NCBI GenBank assembly: GCA_039105265.1
Contig: JAPFFF010000033.1
Span: forward strand, 744,001-808,000
Direction of reading: 5' to 3'
From: Tritrichomonas musculus
Lineage: Eukaryota > Parabasalia > Tritrichomonadida > Tritrichomonadidae
DNA length: 64,000 bases
The position numbers and the translations under genes were made by a program. Below are positions 40,178 through 49,650 of this stretch, piece after piece; position 1 is the first letter of the stretch, and each line of letters opens with the position of its first letter. Below the pieces are notes generated by a model that saw only the letters and a program-made list of their open reading frames with translations, was not told the origin of the DNA and searched no databases.

Positions 40178-41344
40178 ATGGAGATTAAGAGATATATCGA
40201 TGAAAAAAAAGATATTCAATATGCGCTTCTTGAATTTATCGAAAATACAAAAAATGAGGAAGAGAACTTTGCAATTTTAATTAGTTTAATCAATTTTCAA
40301 GATTTTGAAAAAGATCCATATGAGTTAATCACGATATTAAATTTAATATTGAAAATATCATTTTATCATAATCGATCCTCCACGTTTTTCAGCAAAATTG
40401 AAAGAATTCTAATGACGATAAAAGATAACATCCAACAAACTTTTACCAATCATCAAATATTTAATCTTTGTAAAAAGAACAAACGAATTCTTCTTTTCTT
40501 TTTCAAGAAAGTTCCATTAATTACGATTGATGATTATATTTTTTCCATAATGTCGAGTGAAAAATACGTTAAGCAAAATTATTTCAGTTATTTCTATCCA
40601 GAAGTGAAGTCCTTTCTTAAAAGCAAAAATTTAGAATCAATAAACAAGATACTACAAGTTTCCAATTTAGATGATTTTGAACTCAATCGAGAAAATGGTG
40701 AAAACGAGCATTTTTTAAGCGAATTGATTCGAAATGATTTGATTGACCAATTCATATCATATGTCAAACAGAATGATCTTCCATTATCAACGTTAATAAA
40801 GCCCTCGATATTTGAGACAAATTCATTATTAGTTAAGAAAAAAAAATTGTCGTTGATTCAATATTCAGCATTTTTTGGCTCCTTACAAATTTTCAAATAT
40901 TTGCATTTGAATCAAATCGACATTCTTGACTCTTCAATTTGGATCTACGCAATTCATGGTGACAATTCGGAATTAATTTCATATCTGGAAGAGAACGAGG
41001 TTGAACTGGATGAGAAAACTTTAAAGAAGATAATTTTGGAGGCAATAAAATGTCATCATAATGACATGGTCAATTACATTCAAAAAAATTTTCTTGAAAT
41101 TAAAAATGATGATTTAGAATTCAATTCAAAAATCATCAAATATTTCAATTATACTTTTATATCTAATAATTTGTCCATTGTTAACTTATTCCCTTATTTT
41201 TGTAAGTACAATCATGTCATTCCTGTTAAAATTCTGTTGAATGATTCAAAGATTGACATCAATCAAAAAATCAAAGTTTTTTTTTTAATATTTTTTTTTT
41301 TATTTTTGCAGTTCCAAATTTTTTTTATTTTTAAATTCAGATAA
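40178..41344 (+). CDS. DUF3447-like/ankyrin protein, N-terminal part of an ankyrin-BspA gene
   Basis: The 388-residue ORF has the alpha-helical, ankyrin-like front common in trichomonads: IFNLCKKNKRILLFFFKKVP, SLIQYSAFFGSLQIFKYL, SIWIYAIHGDNSELISYLEE and AIKCHHNDMVNYIQKNFLE. It is followed by a first ankyrin unit, VKILLNDSKIDINQKIK, ending near 41274. From about 41275 the frame runs into poly-T/A sequence (VFFLIFFFLFLQFQIFF) and stops, so the real coding part is about 40178-41275. The next ankyrin unit begins at 41422 after the spacer, in the second ORF. The protein is likely cytosolic with a protein-binding role. It is the intact paralog of the broken gene at 22-35 kb. Confidence 0.75.
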   Translation: MEIKRYIDEKKDIQYALLEFIENTKNEEENFAILISLINFQDFEKDPYELITILNLILKISFYHNRSSTFFSKIERILMTIKDNIQQTFTNHQIFNLCKKNKRILLFFFKKVPLITIDDYIFSIMSSEKYVKQNYFSYFYPEVKSFLKSKNLESINKILQVSNLDDFELNRENGENEHFLSELIRNDLIDQFISYVKQNDLPLSTLIKPSIFETNSLLVKKKKLSLIQYSAFFGSLQIFKYLHLNQIDILDSSIWIYAIHGDNSELISYLEENEVELDEKTLKKIILEAIKCHHNDMVNYIQKNFLEIKNDDLEFNSKIIKYFNYTFISNNLSIVNLFPYFCKYNHVIPVKILLNDSKIDINQKIKVFFLIFFFLFLQFQIFFIFKFR

Positions 41345-41421
41345 AGAAAAAACACGATTTCACAATGAAATTTAAAAATATTTTAATTTAATGAAATTTT
41401 TTTTATTGTTTTTTAAATAGT
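41276..41421 (+). other. AT-rich spacer at an ankyrin-repeat seam (possible intron)
   Basis: This poly-T-rich insert lies between VKILLNDSKIDINQKIK and TALSLAAQNDNHIIVKLLLE, the exact seam of two ankyrin units. It starts GTTTTTTTTTTT and ends TTTAAATAG. A GT...AG reading does not restore the expected frame neatly, and no ACTAAC-type branch motif is seen. It could be a non-consensus intron, or it could break the gene. Confidence 0.45.
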
Positions 41422-42513
41422 ACAGCATTAAGTTTGGCAGCACAGAATGATAATCATATAATTGTTAAACTTTTACTTGAACAAGAAAGAATTGAAATTG
41501 GTCCTAGCACCTTTTATGGATGTACCAAAATGACAGAGATTGAATTGCCTTCGTTTATTGAGACAATTCCAGAGGATTTGTTTGGTTACTGTTCATCATT
41601 GACACAAATAAAGATTCCTTCATCTGTCAAAAAAATTGGCAAATATGCCTTTGAAAAATGTGTCTCACTTAAAACGATGACAATTCCATCGTCAGTTGTA
41701 ATTATTGATGATTATGCATTCTCTGGATGTTCAAATTTGAGTGAAATACCAATTCCTCCTTCTGTTATTGAGATTGGTAAATATGCATTTGAAGAATGTT
41801 CATCGTTAATTAAAGTGTCAATTCCATCATCGTTGAAATCAATTGTTTATGGAATTTTCATGAAATGTACTTCACTCAATGAAGTAAAAATTCCTTCCAA
41901 CATAACTTTTATTGAACCTTATTCATTTAGTAAATGTAATTCGTTGAAATACGTCGAGATTCCATCTTCTGTAACAGCAATTGGCCAATACGCTTTCATG
42001 GAATGTTCTTTGATTGAATTGACAATTCCTTCTTCAGTGAAAATTATCGGAAGAGCCGTTTTTCAGAATTGTTCTTTGCTGGAAAGTATAATCTTGCCTT
42101 CTTCAATGACTAATATTGAAAGCGCTGCTTTCAGTGATTGTTCTTCTTTGGTCGAAATTAATTTGCCATCTTCGATACTGAAAATTGAAGATTATACGTT
42201 TAAAAAATGTTCTTCATTGAAGCAGATTGTCATTCCTCCTTCCGTTACTTCAATTGGAGTGGCTGCTTTCCAATATTGCTCGTCATTGTTAAATATTTCA
42301 ATTCCATCATCAGTGATTTCTGTTGGAAACTGCGCTTTTTTTGGGTGCAATTCATTGGAGCAGGCAATAATTGAGTCTGTAAATATTTCATTTGGTAAGT
42401 CAGTCTTCGATAAGTGTTGTAGTTTGAGAGAGATATCAATTCCATCTGTAAATGATATCAAAGAAGGAACTTTTCCAGCAAATGTAATGATAAATAAACA
42501 GTTTATTTATTAA
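41422..42513 (+). CDS. ankyrin unit plus BspA-like leucine-rich repeats (LRR_5), C-terminal part
   Basis: Reading opens at 41422 with an ankyrin unit (TALSLAAQNDNHIIVKLLLE) in the same frame as the first Met at 41434. It then passes directly into 14 BspA/TpLRR-type repeats of about 23 residues with the consensus C-SSL-x-x-I-x-IPSSV-x-x-IG-x-x-AF. The fusion junction is IEIGPSTFYGC. BspA-like repeats in trichomonads mediate surface or protein binding, but no signal peptide or membrane anchor is visible, so an intracellular role is equally possible. The last repeat is incomplete and followed by a short polar tail. Together with 40178-41275 it forms one ankyrin-LRR architecture if the spacer is removed. 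Confidence 0.75.
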   Translation, partial: TALSLAAQNDNHIIVKLLLEQERIEIGPSTFYGCTKMTEIELPSFIETIPEDLFGYCSSLTQIKIPSSVKKIGKYAFEKCVSLKTMTIPSSVVIIDDYAFSGCSNLSEIPIPPSVIEIGKYAFEECSSLIKVSIPSSLKSIVYGIFMKCTSLNEVKIPSNITFIEPYSFSKCNSLKYVEIPSSVTAIGQYAFMECSLIELTIPSSVKIIGRAVFQNCSLLESIILPSSMTNIESAAFSDCSSLVEINLPSSILKIEDYTFKKCSSLKQIVIPPSVTSIGVAAFQYCSSLLNISIPSSVISVGNCAFFGCNSLEQAIIESVNISFGKSVFDKCCSLREISIPSVNDIKEGTFPANVMINKQFIY

Positions 42514-42971
42514 TTTTCTCTTTATATATACATATTTGATATTATTATTATTTTGAAAGGAGCCACTCTTGTTTGGACTCAAATAATAAAGAGATATTAA
42601 TATTGGATCCTTAACGTTATGTTTATATTTATTGATGACATTTTATATCTGTGTATTTTTATTTTTGATATATATCTATTTCAAACTATCAATAATCACT
42701 TCGCCACACTTGTATTATTATTATTTAGTGTATCAATATACAAAAGGTTTCATCATTAAAATTTTAATATTTTGATTTTCAACTTTTTTTGTTTTTAAAA
42801 AAATTATTTTTTTCATTAAATATAATTACAAGACATTTTTGATTTATCTTTGAAAGCATTTTAAATGATTGATTTGATGTCTATTTTAGCCAAGAGTTTC
42901 TTGGAAAAAATTTCAATTAAACCGCTTATTTGATTGAACATTGGAAAATATGGAAATTTTTAATTTGCATT
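42514..42971. other. AT-rich intergenic
   Basis: No ORF, repeat or RNA signal could be supported here. Confidence 0.4.
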
Positions 42972-42977
42972 TCATTA
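42972..42977 (+). promoter_or_regulatory. initiator-like TCATTA before the HECT gene
   Basis: It lies four bases upstream of the ATG at 42982 and fits the trichomonad initiator pattern. Confidence 0.45.
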
Positions 42978-42981
42978 TATA

Positions 42982-45507
42982 ATGTCTGGATTTATAGATT
43001 TTTTTAATATAACAAATGAAGAATTTACTCAGAAAGATTCTATATGCCATTCCTTAATTGAAGCAACATTATTTAATAATTATTCAATTGGTTATATTCA
43101 GTCGATGTTGAATATACTTAAAATGTATGATGATAAAAATGGAAATGATTTTACAATTGACATTATATTTAAAGAATATTTGGAAAATGCACTCTCAAAA
43201 GGAAATCAAATTGAAATTTCTAACTTTATTGATTCGAAAATTAGCAATATAGATTCGTTTTATTTATTATTTTTCATATGTTATTTTGATTCAAGTGGAT
43301 CAAAAAAAATTAGAGAGCAAATAATTTCACAAAAATATAAATTACTAACAAATGAGCCATTTATAATTAATGATTTCAAAATCTCCAAATTTATTGTTTA
43401 TTATACGCTGAAAAAGTATGATCCTGGATTTTCAAATTATATGTCAATAAATCAAAATTCATATAATAATTATTATTATTTTAATGAGACAAATAGATTT
43501 TGGCAATTTGCTGATAATTATTCATCAATATCAGATTTCAAAATAGATGTTAGAAATGATCCCTTTTTATTACATTCAGCAGCATGTTTAAAAATGAAAA
43601 ACAATAATTTTACAGTTATTTTTGACATTAAAAATTTCAAATTGCCAGAAAGCATTTCTTTTGAATTGATCAGGATTTTAATGAACAATATTAATTCTAG
43701 TGATTTACTTGAAATAAAAACAATTTCAGCTGAATTCAGTAATATATGTTCTATTACTTCATTGCTATACAATAATAATGCACAATATGATGATCTAATG
43801 AATTTACAAAACAATATTTCAAATAGAAGCTTGATGATTCTACTACTTTTATATTCAAAAATCATTAAAAAAGATTTTTCATTGCAAATTGTTGAATTCA
43901 TATTAGGTCAGATAGATATAAATGATTCAGAAGATTCTTTTTTTGCAACAGTTTTATTCAATAATATTAAAAGCAAATTATCAGATTTTTATAACATAAT
44001 TCCACTCGACTTTATCTATATATATTCGGCATTCTACAATGATATTAACATAGACAACAATATATTATTATCAGCACAATATTATGGGGTGATAAAAAAA
44101 GAATTCTTTAAAGGAAATAAGGTGATAAATGGGCTCGAATTAATAATTCAAAAATTTAAAAGAAACTTCATTAGATTTATCAATCGTGCCATTTCATCAT
44201 CTATCTGCAATTTTCCTTTACCAGACTTCAATTACAATGAATTAATTGATTGTAAAGAAGTCATTAAAATAATAACAAATCATTGTAATAATGATCTATA
44301 TGATAAAGCTTATAATCTTTTGATGATGACTTCAAAAATTGATGAAATTAAAAATTATTTTTCAAATGAAGAAAATTCAAATATATTGAAAAAACTTATA
44401 AACTATTTGAACATTTATGATGCAGTTAAAATTTGTGATATATTCAAGATTGAGGATTCATTCACCGAAGAACAAAAGAATTCATATTATTTTAGTTTCC
44501 CTTATAGCAGCAATTCTTTATATTTATCCAGAGAAAGCGTATTGGATGACTCAATTTACCTCTTTAAAGACCAAGATATGAAATTAAAAACAATTATTGT
44601 ACAATATGTAGATGAATATGGAGTTGATGGTGGTGGTTTATCTAGAGATTGGTTTTCAAGTGTTTGTCAATCATTGAATGATTCTTTTATATTTAAAACA
44701 GTTCCAAATGGTAATTCTTTAACAATAGGTTCTTTCTATGATAAAGACATGTTAACATTTATTGGTCAATTTGTTGGAGCTGCTTTTAATAATAGAGTTT
44801 TTGTTAATCTTAAATTGTCATCTTTTATTTGGAAGATAATGATGGATGAAGAAATAACTATTGATGATATGTTGGACTATGATTCTGAAATCTATAATTC
44901 ATTAAAATGGATAAAAGAAAACGATCCAACTGAATTAAACCAAAATTTTGTTGATTCAAGTTCAGAAGAATTATGCGAAAATGGAAAGAATATTATATTA
45001 ACAAATCAAAATAAAGGCAAATATATAAAATTATTAATTGACAGAATTTTGATTGGTAAAAATAGTGAATCTTTTGAATTAATTTCAGAAGGTTTTAAAC
45101 AAATTGTTGACTTTGATAAAATAAAAATTTTTAGGGCTGAAGAAATCAAAAAAAAAGTTCAGGGGATTGATTATATTGATGTTGATGATTGGAGAAAAAA
45201 TTCAATGTATGATAGAAATTCAGATTGTATAAAAAGCTTTTTTAATATTATTGAAAACTGGTCAGAAGATCAAAAGCAAAAATTATTGAAATTTGTTACA
45301 GGTTTATCTGTTTTGCCAATTAATGGATTTAGTGGATTTTATGATTTAGGTGGACCTTTTACAATTTGTGTCTGTCATTGTGATTTTGGCTATCCAACTG
45401 CATCAACTTGTTCAAATACTCTCTACCTTCCAAATAATTATGACGATTGGGAACTTGAAGAATATTTATTGACTGCAATTGAAAACGAAGAATTTGGGTT
45501 TCTTTAA
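42982..45507 (+). CDS. HECT-type E3 ubiquitin ligase
   Basis: The C-terminal ~335 residues of this 841-residue protein form a HECT domain. It opens with the typical EYGVDGGGLSRDWFSSV block, has FIGQFVGAAFNNR in the N-lobe and GFSGFYDLGGPF before the active site. The catalytic cysteine is Cys810 in PTASTCSNTLYLP, matching the canonical LPxAHTCFNxLxLP except that His is Ser. HECT enzymes take ubiquitin from an E2 onto this cysteine and pass it to a substrate. The first 500 residues are Asn/Ser/Phe-rich and helical without a recognisable substrate-binding domain. The protein ends FGFL, close to the family's typical aromatic end. Intact, intronless, with an initiator-like motif just upstream. Confidence 0.9.
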   Translation: MSGFIDFFNITNEEFTQKDSICHSLIEATLFNNYSIGYIQSMLNILKMYDDKNGNDFTIDIIFKEYLENALSKGNQIEISNFIDSKISNIDSFYLLFFICYFDSSGSKKIREQIISQKYKLLTNEPFIINDFKISKFIVYYTLKKYDPGFSNYMSINQNSYNNYYYFNETNRFWQFADNYSSISDFKIDVRNDPFLLHSAACLKMKNNNFTVIFDIKNFKLPESISFELIRILMNNINSSDLLEIKTISAEFSNICSITSLLYNNNAQYDDLMNLQNNISNRSLMILLLLYSKIIKKDFSLQIVEFILGQIDINDSEDSFFATVLFNNIKSKLSDFYNIIPLDFIYIYSAFYNDINIDNNILLSAQYYGVIKKEFFKGNKVINGLELIIQKFKRNFIRFINRAISSSICNFPLPDFNYNELIDCKEVIKIITNHCNNDLYDKAYNLLMMTSKIDEIKNYFSNEENSNILKKLINYLNIYDAVKICDIFKIEDSFTEEQKNSYYFSFPYSSNSLYLSRESVLDDSIYLFKDQDMKLKTIIVQYVDEYGVDGGGLSRDWFSSVCQSLNDSFIFKTVPNGNSLTIGSFYDKDMLTFIGQFVGAAFNNRVFVNLKLSSFIWKIMMDEEITIDDMLDYDSEIYNSLKWIKENDPTELNQNFVDSSSEELCENGKNIILTNQNKGKYIKLLIDRILIGKNSESFELISEGFKQIVDFDKIKIFRAEEIKKKVQGIDYIDVDDWRKNSMYDRNSDCIKSFFNIIENWSEDQKQKLLKFVTGLSVLPINGFSGFYDLGGPFTICVCHCDFGYPTASTCSNTLYLPNNYDDWELEEYLLTAIENEEFGFL

Positions 45508-45589
45508 AAAATGATATATTGAAACTTTTTGTTTTACTTTTTTTTAATGAGAGTTTTTTAATTTATATCAATCATGTCAATTCTAATCA

Positions 45590-45631
<42 letters not shown>
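45590..45631. repeat. poly-A tract (~42 bases)
   Basis: A long homopolymer run directly after the HECT gene. Its length may vary or be misassembled. Confidence 0.8.
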
Positions 45632-45635
<4 letters not shown>

Positions 45636-46009
45636 TTGAAATTCCTTCAATATTAGATCTTTTTGAAATTTAGTCCATAAACATTGCCTTTGGTAAATCT
45701 GATTTAAAGGAATTGACACAAAAATGGTGCATCATGATGATCAATAATAACGCTTACATTTTTAAATCATTAATAAAAGTTAGTTTACACAAACTCTACA
45801 GCAAAAGAGGTATCTTGATCAATCATTTCTATAAAATTATGTTCTACAATGATTGTTGTTTCTTGATCTTTAATCACATCGACATCACTACATTCAATAT
45901 TAATGTTTTAGTAGCTACTAAAACACTGATAGAAAGTAAGATAAAAAAAAAAATATTGAATTTGAATATTTATGATTATTTTACATATGGATATATTTAT
46001 ATAAATTAA
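45632..46009 (+). pseudogene. BspA-like LRR gene fragment (decayed)
   Basis: The sequence directly after the poly-A tract reads SIEIPSILDLFEI, a stop, then SINIAFGKSDLKELTQKW. The latter resembles SVNISFGKSVFDKCCSLREI of the ankyrin-BspA gene. The rest (a 98-codon frame from 45713) keeps only scattered Leu/Ile spacing. It is probably a worn fragment of an LRR_5 gene. No start or intact repeat remains. Confidence 0.4.
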
Positions 46010-46186
46010 AAGTTTTCAATAAATCATAAAAGGCATATATTAGACAGGCAAAAAAAAAAAAAAAAAAATCAAACAAAGTGAGCCACTTTTTCTGAACTCG
46101 TCATTTAAAAAATTGAATACATTCTCAATTTTTTTTTTTTATAAAATTAAAGTATTTAAGTAATTGTTTAGATTGATCAAAATAAT
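46010..46186. other. AT-rich intergenic with two homopolymer tracts
   Basis: A poly-A run near 46050 and a poly-T run near 46130 lie between convergent transcription units. Nothing else is seen. Confidence 0.4.
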
Positions 46187-48289
46187 TTAGTAGGGAGGAA
46201 TTCGTTGTTTGTGCTCTTTGACAAACAACTTGATGTCTTTAACATCAGTGTCACTTAGTTCAAGGAGCTTATAGTTGTTCTTTTCAAGTTCCTGCAAGAT
46301 TTCATCGAAGCTTGGTCTTTTTTCAGGACTTGTTTCCCAGCAGCTGTTGATTAATTGCTTTGCAAAGCTTGTGAAAGAAGAAGGAATTGGTGCCTTTTTT
46401 CCTATGCCCATCTGGATAATTGTGATCTTTGGCATCTGTCCGCCGCTCAGCATGAAGTACAAGACAACACCGAATGAATAAACATCTGCCTTTTCATTGT
46501 AATCTTCTTCATTCAAAATTTCTGGTGACATGAACTTTTGAGTGCCAGCGCCAAGTGTTGTGCTTTGTTCTTCTGCTGTCATCAACTTTGAGATTCCGAA
46601 GTCGCTGATCTTGATGGTTCCGTCTTTCGCGATGAGGATGTTTGACGGTTTCAGGTCACGATGAACAAAACCACGAATGTGGACGAATTTCATTCCTTCT
46701 GAAATTTGATAGACGTATTTGACTATTTGGCCGTTGCTGAGTTTGCCACTTTTGATTGCCTTGTTTAGGTCGTCTGGACAAAGTTCAAGAAGAATCGAAG
46801 GAGGAGTCGTTTCATCACTTAGATAGATGCCGTAAGTGCGAACAACGTTCGGATGTCGAAGCATGTTCAGCTTTTCATGTTCACCTAGAAATTGGCGCTG
46901 GTTCTTGAAGTTGTTTTCGCCTGTGTGCATCACTTTGAGTGCAAATGTTTCTTCCTTGCCAACTTCAAGAACTTTTCCGCTCCCGCCGGAGCTGATCTCG
47001 CGGATGACGCGGAGGCTGTGAATCGTCTCTGAGTCGAGAAGTTCGACGCAGTTCCCTGGCGATGGATTCGATTCATGAGGCTGCTCGAGAGAGGCAATCT
47101 TCTTCTTTAGAGAGGCGATTTCTTCCATGAGAGAGGCGTTGATCGCAAGGAGCTCTTCTTTGGACTTGTCACTGCCTTTTGAATGCTTCCTGGGCTTGGA
47201 AGGTGATGTGCTCACTTTCATGTTTGGCGTGTTCGGTGGCGGTGGAGAATTCACAAAAAAGGCAGATAATTGTGCGCCTGCAATGCAAAAAGTGGCATCT
47301 TTGATCTCTGTTTCAACTGGCAAATAAATACTTTCTCTGGATGGTCCACCGCTGATTGCAAGCTGCCCATAATCATTTACTCCACAAGCGAGGACTTTCC
47401 CTTCTGACGTGAGGAACATGGAAAATTGAACGCCTGCAAAGACAGATGTAATCTTGTATTTGTTTAGTGATGCGATGATTTCGAATTCTTCAGTTTTATC
47501 TTCATTTTCCCCAATTCCGAGCTGGCCAAAAGTATTTACTCCGCATGCATAGACGCGTCCTTCTTTGGAGATTGCCAGGCAGTGGTCCCACTTTCCAGAT
47601 ATGTCAGCGATTTCTATGCCCTTCAATTCGTCAACTGCCTGAAAATTGATTTGACCTTCAATAGGCGATTTGAATACTCGCCCTGTTGAACTGAGTGCAA
47701 AAATAGAATCTTTTAGGCAGGCAACACTGACAGCTTTTTCACTATTTGGGAGGAAATTGGATTCAATAGGTTTATTTGGTGATTCAAATACTGATTCCGT
47801 TATTACAATGATCGCGCCTTCTGTGTCGATCACTGCTGCTGACAAATGGCCGCCAAAAATACCAACTGGTTCGCGACCATTTATATTCAGAAATATGGGT
47901 TCTTTGTATAATTCATGTGAAAATACAAGCTTAGTGTGGTTGAGGTCATTCGTACTTGTGACATGGTAAAGAGTGTAAGAGAATCCGCAAACAGCTGAGA
48001 TAAATTGACATTGCTGGCCTTTTTTGTTTGTGAAAGTGATTTCTCTTTTCGTTTTGAATATTTTGTGAGTCATGCTTCCTGAAATTAAATTTTTTCCAAT
48101 TGCATAAGCTCGTCTATCTTTTGTCACCCACGCAGTTTGATAGCAATAAAATGATATTGATAAAAGGGATGAAAGATCAACTTCAAATTGGCATGGCTGA
48201 CTGATAACTGGAATCTTACCATATGTACCTTTGTTATTGGAATCTTTTCTTAGTTGATTTTTATCATTTTTCCCGCACACAAATATCAT
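46187..48289 (-). CDS. RCC1-repeat/coiled-coil/protein kinase fusion (TKL-like)
   Basis: The 700-residue protein has three parts. Residues 1 to about 350 hold RCC1-type propeller blades (VYACGVNTFGQLGIGENEDK, VLACGVNDYGQLAISGG). A proline/serine linker and a short coiled coil (ELLAINASLMEEIASLKKKI) follow. A kinase domain occupies about 425-680, with the glycine loop SSGGSGKV, a lysine in FALKVM (about 451), HRDLKPSN (about 542) and DFG (about 563). The sequence style fits TKL-type kinases, which are greatly expanded in trichomonads. RCC1 blades may bind a GTPase or membrane partner and regulate the kinase (inference). The gene is noticeably more GC-rich than its neighbours. All catalytic residues are present. 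Confidence 0.88.
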   Translation of the reverse strand: MIFVCGKNDKNQLRKDSNNKGTYGKIPVISQPCQFEVDLSSLLSISFYCYQTAWVTKDRRAYAIGKNLISGSMTHKIFKTKREITFTNKKGQQCQFISAVCGFSYTLYHVTSTNDLNHTKLVFSHELYKEPIFLNINGREPVGIFGGHLSAAVIDTEGAIIVITESVFESPNKPIESNFLPNSEKAVSVACLKDSIFALSSTGRVFKSPIEGQINFQAVDELKGIEIADISGKWDHCLAISKEGRVYACGVNTFGQLGIGENEDKTEEFEIIASLNKYKITSVFAGVQFSMFLTSEGKVLACGVNDYGQLAISGGPSRESIYLPVETEIKDATFCIAGAQLSAFFVNSPPPPNTPNMKVSTSPSKPRKHSKGSDKSKEELLAINASLMEEIASLKKKIASLEQPHESNPSPGNCVELLDSETIHSLRVIREISSGGSGKVLEVGKEETFALKVMHTGENNFKNQRQFLGEHEKLNMLRHPNVVRTYGIYLSDETTPPSILLELCPDDLNKAIKSGKLSNGQIVKYVYQISEGMKFVHIRGFVHRDLKPSNILIAKDGTIKISDFGISKLMTAEEQSTTLGAGTQKFMSPEILNEEDYNEKADVYSFGVVLYFMLSGGQMPKITIIQMGIGKKAPIPSSFTSFAKQLINSCWETSPEKRPSFDEILQELEKNNYKLLELSDTDVKDIKLFVKEHKQRIPPY

Positions 48290-48442
48290 AAAAAAACGTT
48301 TGTGAGAATAAATGGTTTCATTATTAAATCATTTATATCTTTTTCAATAATTTATATATAAATAATATTTTTCAATAACATGAATAAATATGTAATATAT
48401 TTTATAAAAAAATGTTAATAATTAAAAATGAAAAGAATATAA

Positions 48443-49005
48443 CAGGGATGGTTACCGTTACTAATCGGTAAACATTTAAACGTTCTCTACAGTACCGGTA
48501 TTACCTTTAAAACTGCCAGTATATGGTAATACCAGTACACTTACCGATTTACCGGGAGAAATGTTACCGGGAATGAAGTGAAGCTTTCAGTAAAACATCG
48601 GTATTTATTTTTTGATGATATTATAACATACTTTTCAAAAAATCATTCTAAATTAAATATGTTTGATACCAGTTTCATTATATGATTTTATTTTATTTCA
48701 TTATATAAATTCTATTTTATATTTAATTATCTTATGCCTAAAAAAATATTCAATGTCATAGCTTAAAATTTTAACTAAAATTATAATTATTGTATCAATA
48801 TAGAATTACCGGTAATTACCAGTAATCATAAAAAAAATACATTTTACTACTTTTATGAAAAAAATCGGTACGAAATTTTTGCCGGCGGTTATTTTAAACG
48901 TATTTACCGGTATATACTTAATACTACAAAAAAAAATACCAGTATTTACTGCTTACCAGTAGCATTCCGGGAAACGGGAAAAACTGATCTCGGTAGCCAT
49001 CACTG
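48443..49005. mobile_element. 563-bp hAT-type MITE with 8-bp target duplication
   Basis: The ends read CAGGGATGG and, on the opposite strand, CAGTGATGG. Perfect 8-bp duplications GAATATAA flank it at 48435-48442 and 49006-49013. The interior is packed with copies of ACCGGTA, ACCAGTA and TCGGTA in both orientations, typical of hAT subterminal repeats. No transposase is encoded. Confidence 0.85.
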
Positions 49006-49110
49006 GAATATAAATATTCATCACTAATAAGAATTAACTATTTGATTCATTATAAAATATTAAAGAAAAAAGTCTAGAATGTTTGCTTATATGATTAAAA
49101 AAATTTTTAT

Positions 49111-49623
49111 TTATAAGAACAATTTTGTAAAAACAATGAAAATAAGAACAAGAATGACACTTGTTGTATTTGATATAAATGGAGACTTCTTTCCTAATTT
49201 GAGTTCATCTTTTTGGTTTTCAAGAATTGAGTCGAATGATTTAATTTCTATTTTAGGTGTTAGTTCAGGAATTGATTTCAATACTGTTGAATTAGGTAAG
49301 TCCATTGGTGGCTGTATTGATCCAGCAGTCATGGATCTTTTTATTGTTCTTGCATTTGGCTTTATTTGTATGGCTTCCATTTCAATTGACTTTGGCTTTA
49401 ATATTTCATCAACTTTTGTAGGTCTCCTGACAGTGGCCCTTCTTGGCTTTCGGTGGATCATTTCTGATTCTGTCTTTTCGAAATGAACTGAAGTTGATGT
49501 GCTTTTATGAGAATCAGATTTTACTTTGAATGAAGTTGGAAGATTTTTCTCAGCTTGAATTTGAAGAGGTGCCCCCATTGGACCTAAATTATTAAACATT
49601 TCAAGACGAGATTGGAAACTCAT
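49111..49623 (-). CDS. tail-anchored membrane protein, unknown
   Basis: I place the start at the Met at 49623 (MSFQSRLEMFNNLGPMG) rather than the upstream Met at 49650. A TCACTTCATTT initiator-like stretch (49631-49641) lies eight bases before it, between the two Mets. The 170-residue protein is a basic, Ser/Thr/Pro-rich chain without recognised domains. It ends in a 20-residue hydrophobic helix (TSVILVLIFIVFTKLFL), so it is probably tail-anchored with its body in the cytosol. The function cannot be named. Vesicle-trafficking adaptors and organelle tethers have such a layout. Confidence 0.65.
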   Translation of the reverse strand: MSFQSRLEMFNNLGPMGAPLQIQAEKNLPTSFKVKSDSHKSTSTSVHFEKTESEMIHRKPRRATVRRPTKVDEILKPKSIEMEAIQIKPNARTIKRSMTAGSIQPPMDLPNSTVLKSIPELTPKIEIKSFDSILENQKDELKLGKKSPFISNTTSVILVLIFIVFTKLFL

Positions 49624-49630
49624 TTGATAT

Positions 49631-49641
49631 AAATGAAGTGA
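49631..49641 (-). promoter_or_regulatory. double initiator-like motif TCACTTCATTT
   Basis: Two overlapping TCA-Y-T motifs on the minus strand lie just upstream of the chosen start of the tail-anchored protein gene. Confidence 0.4.
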
Positions 49642-49650
49642 ATTTGTCAT

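Noticed and set aside
41434-41434. Treating the Met at 41434 as a true gene start
   Set aside because: The ankyrin unit begins upstream in the same frame at 41422, and the previous ORF ends at the matching seam, so this Met is internal.
49624-49650. Upstream Met at 49650 as start of the tail-anchored protein
   Set aside because: The initiator-like motif lies between it and the Met at 49623, and MSFQSRLEMF is a more natural N-terminus.
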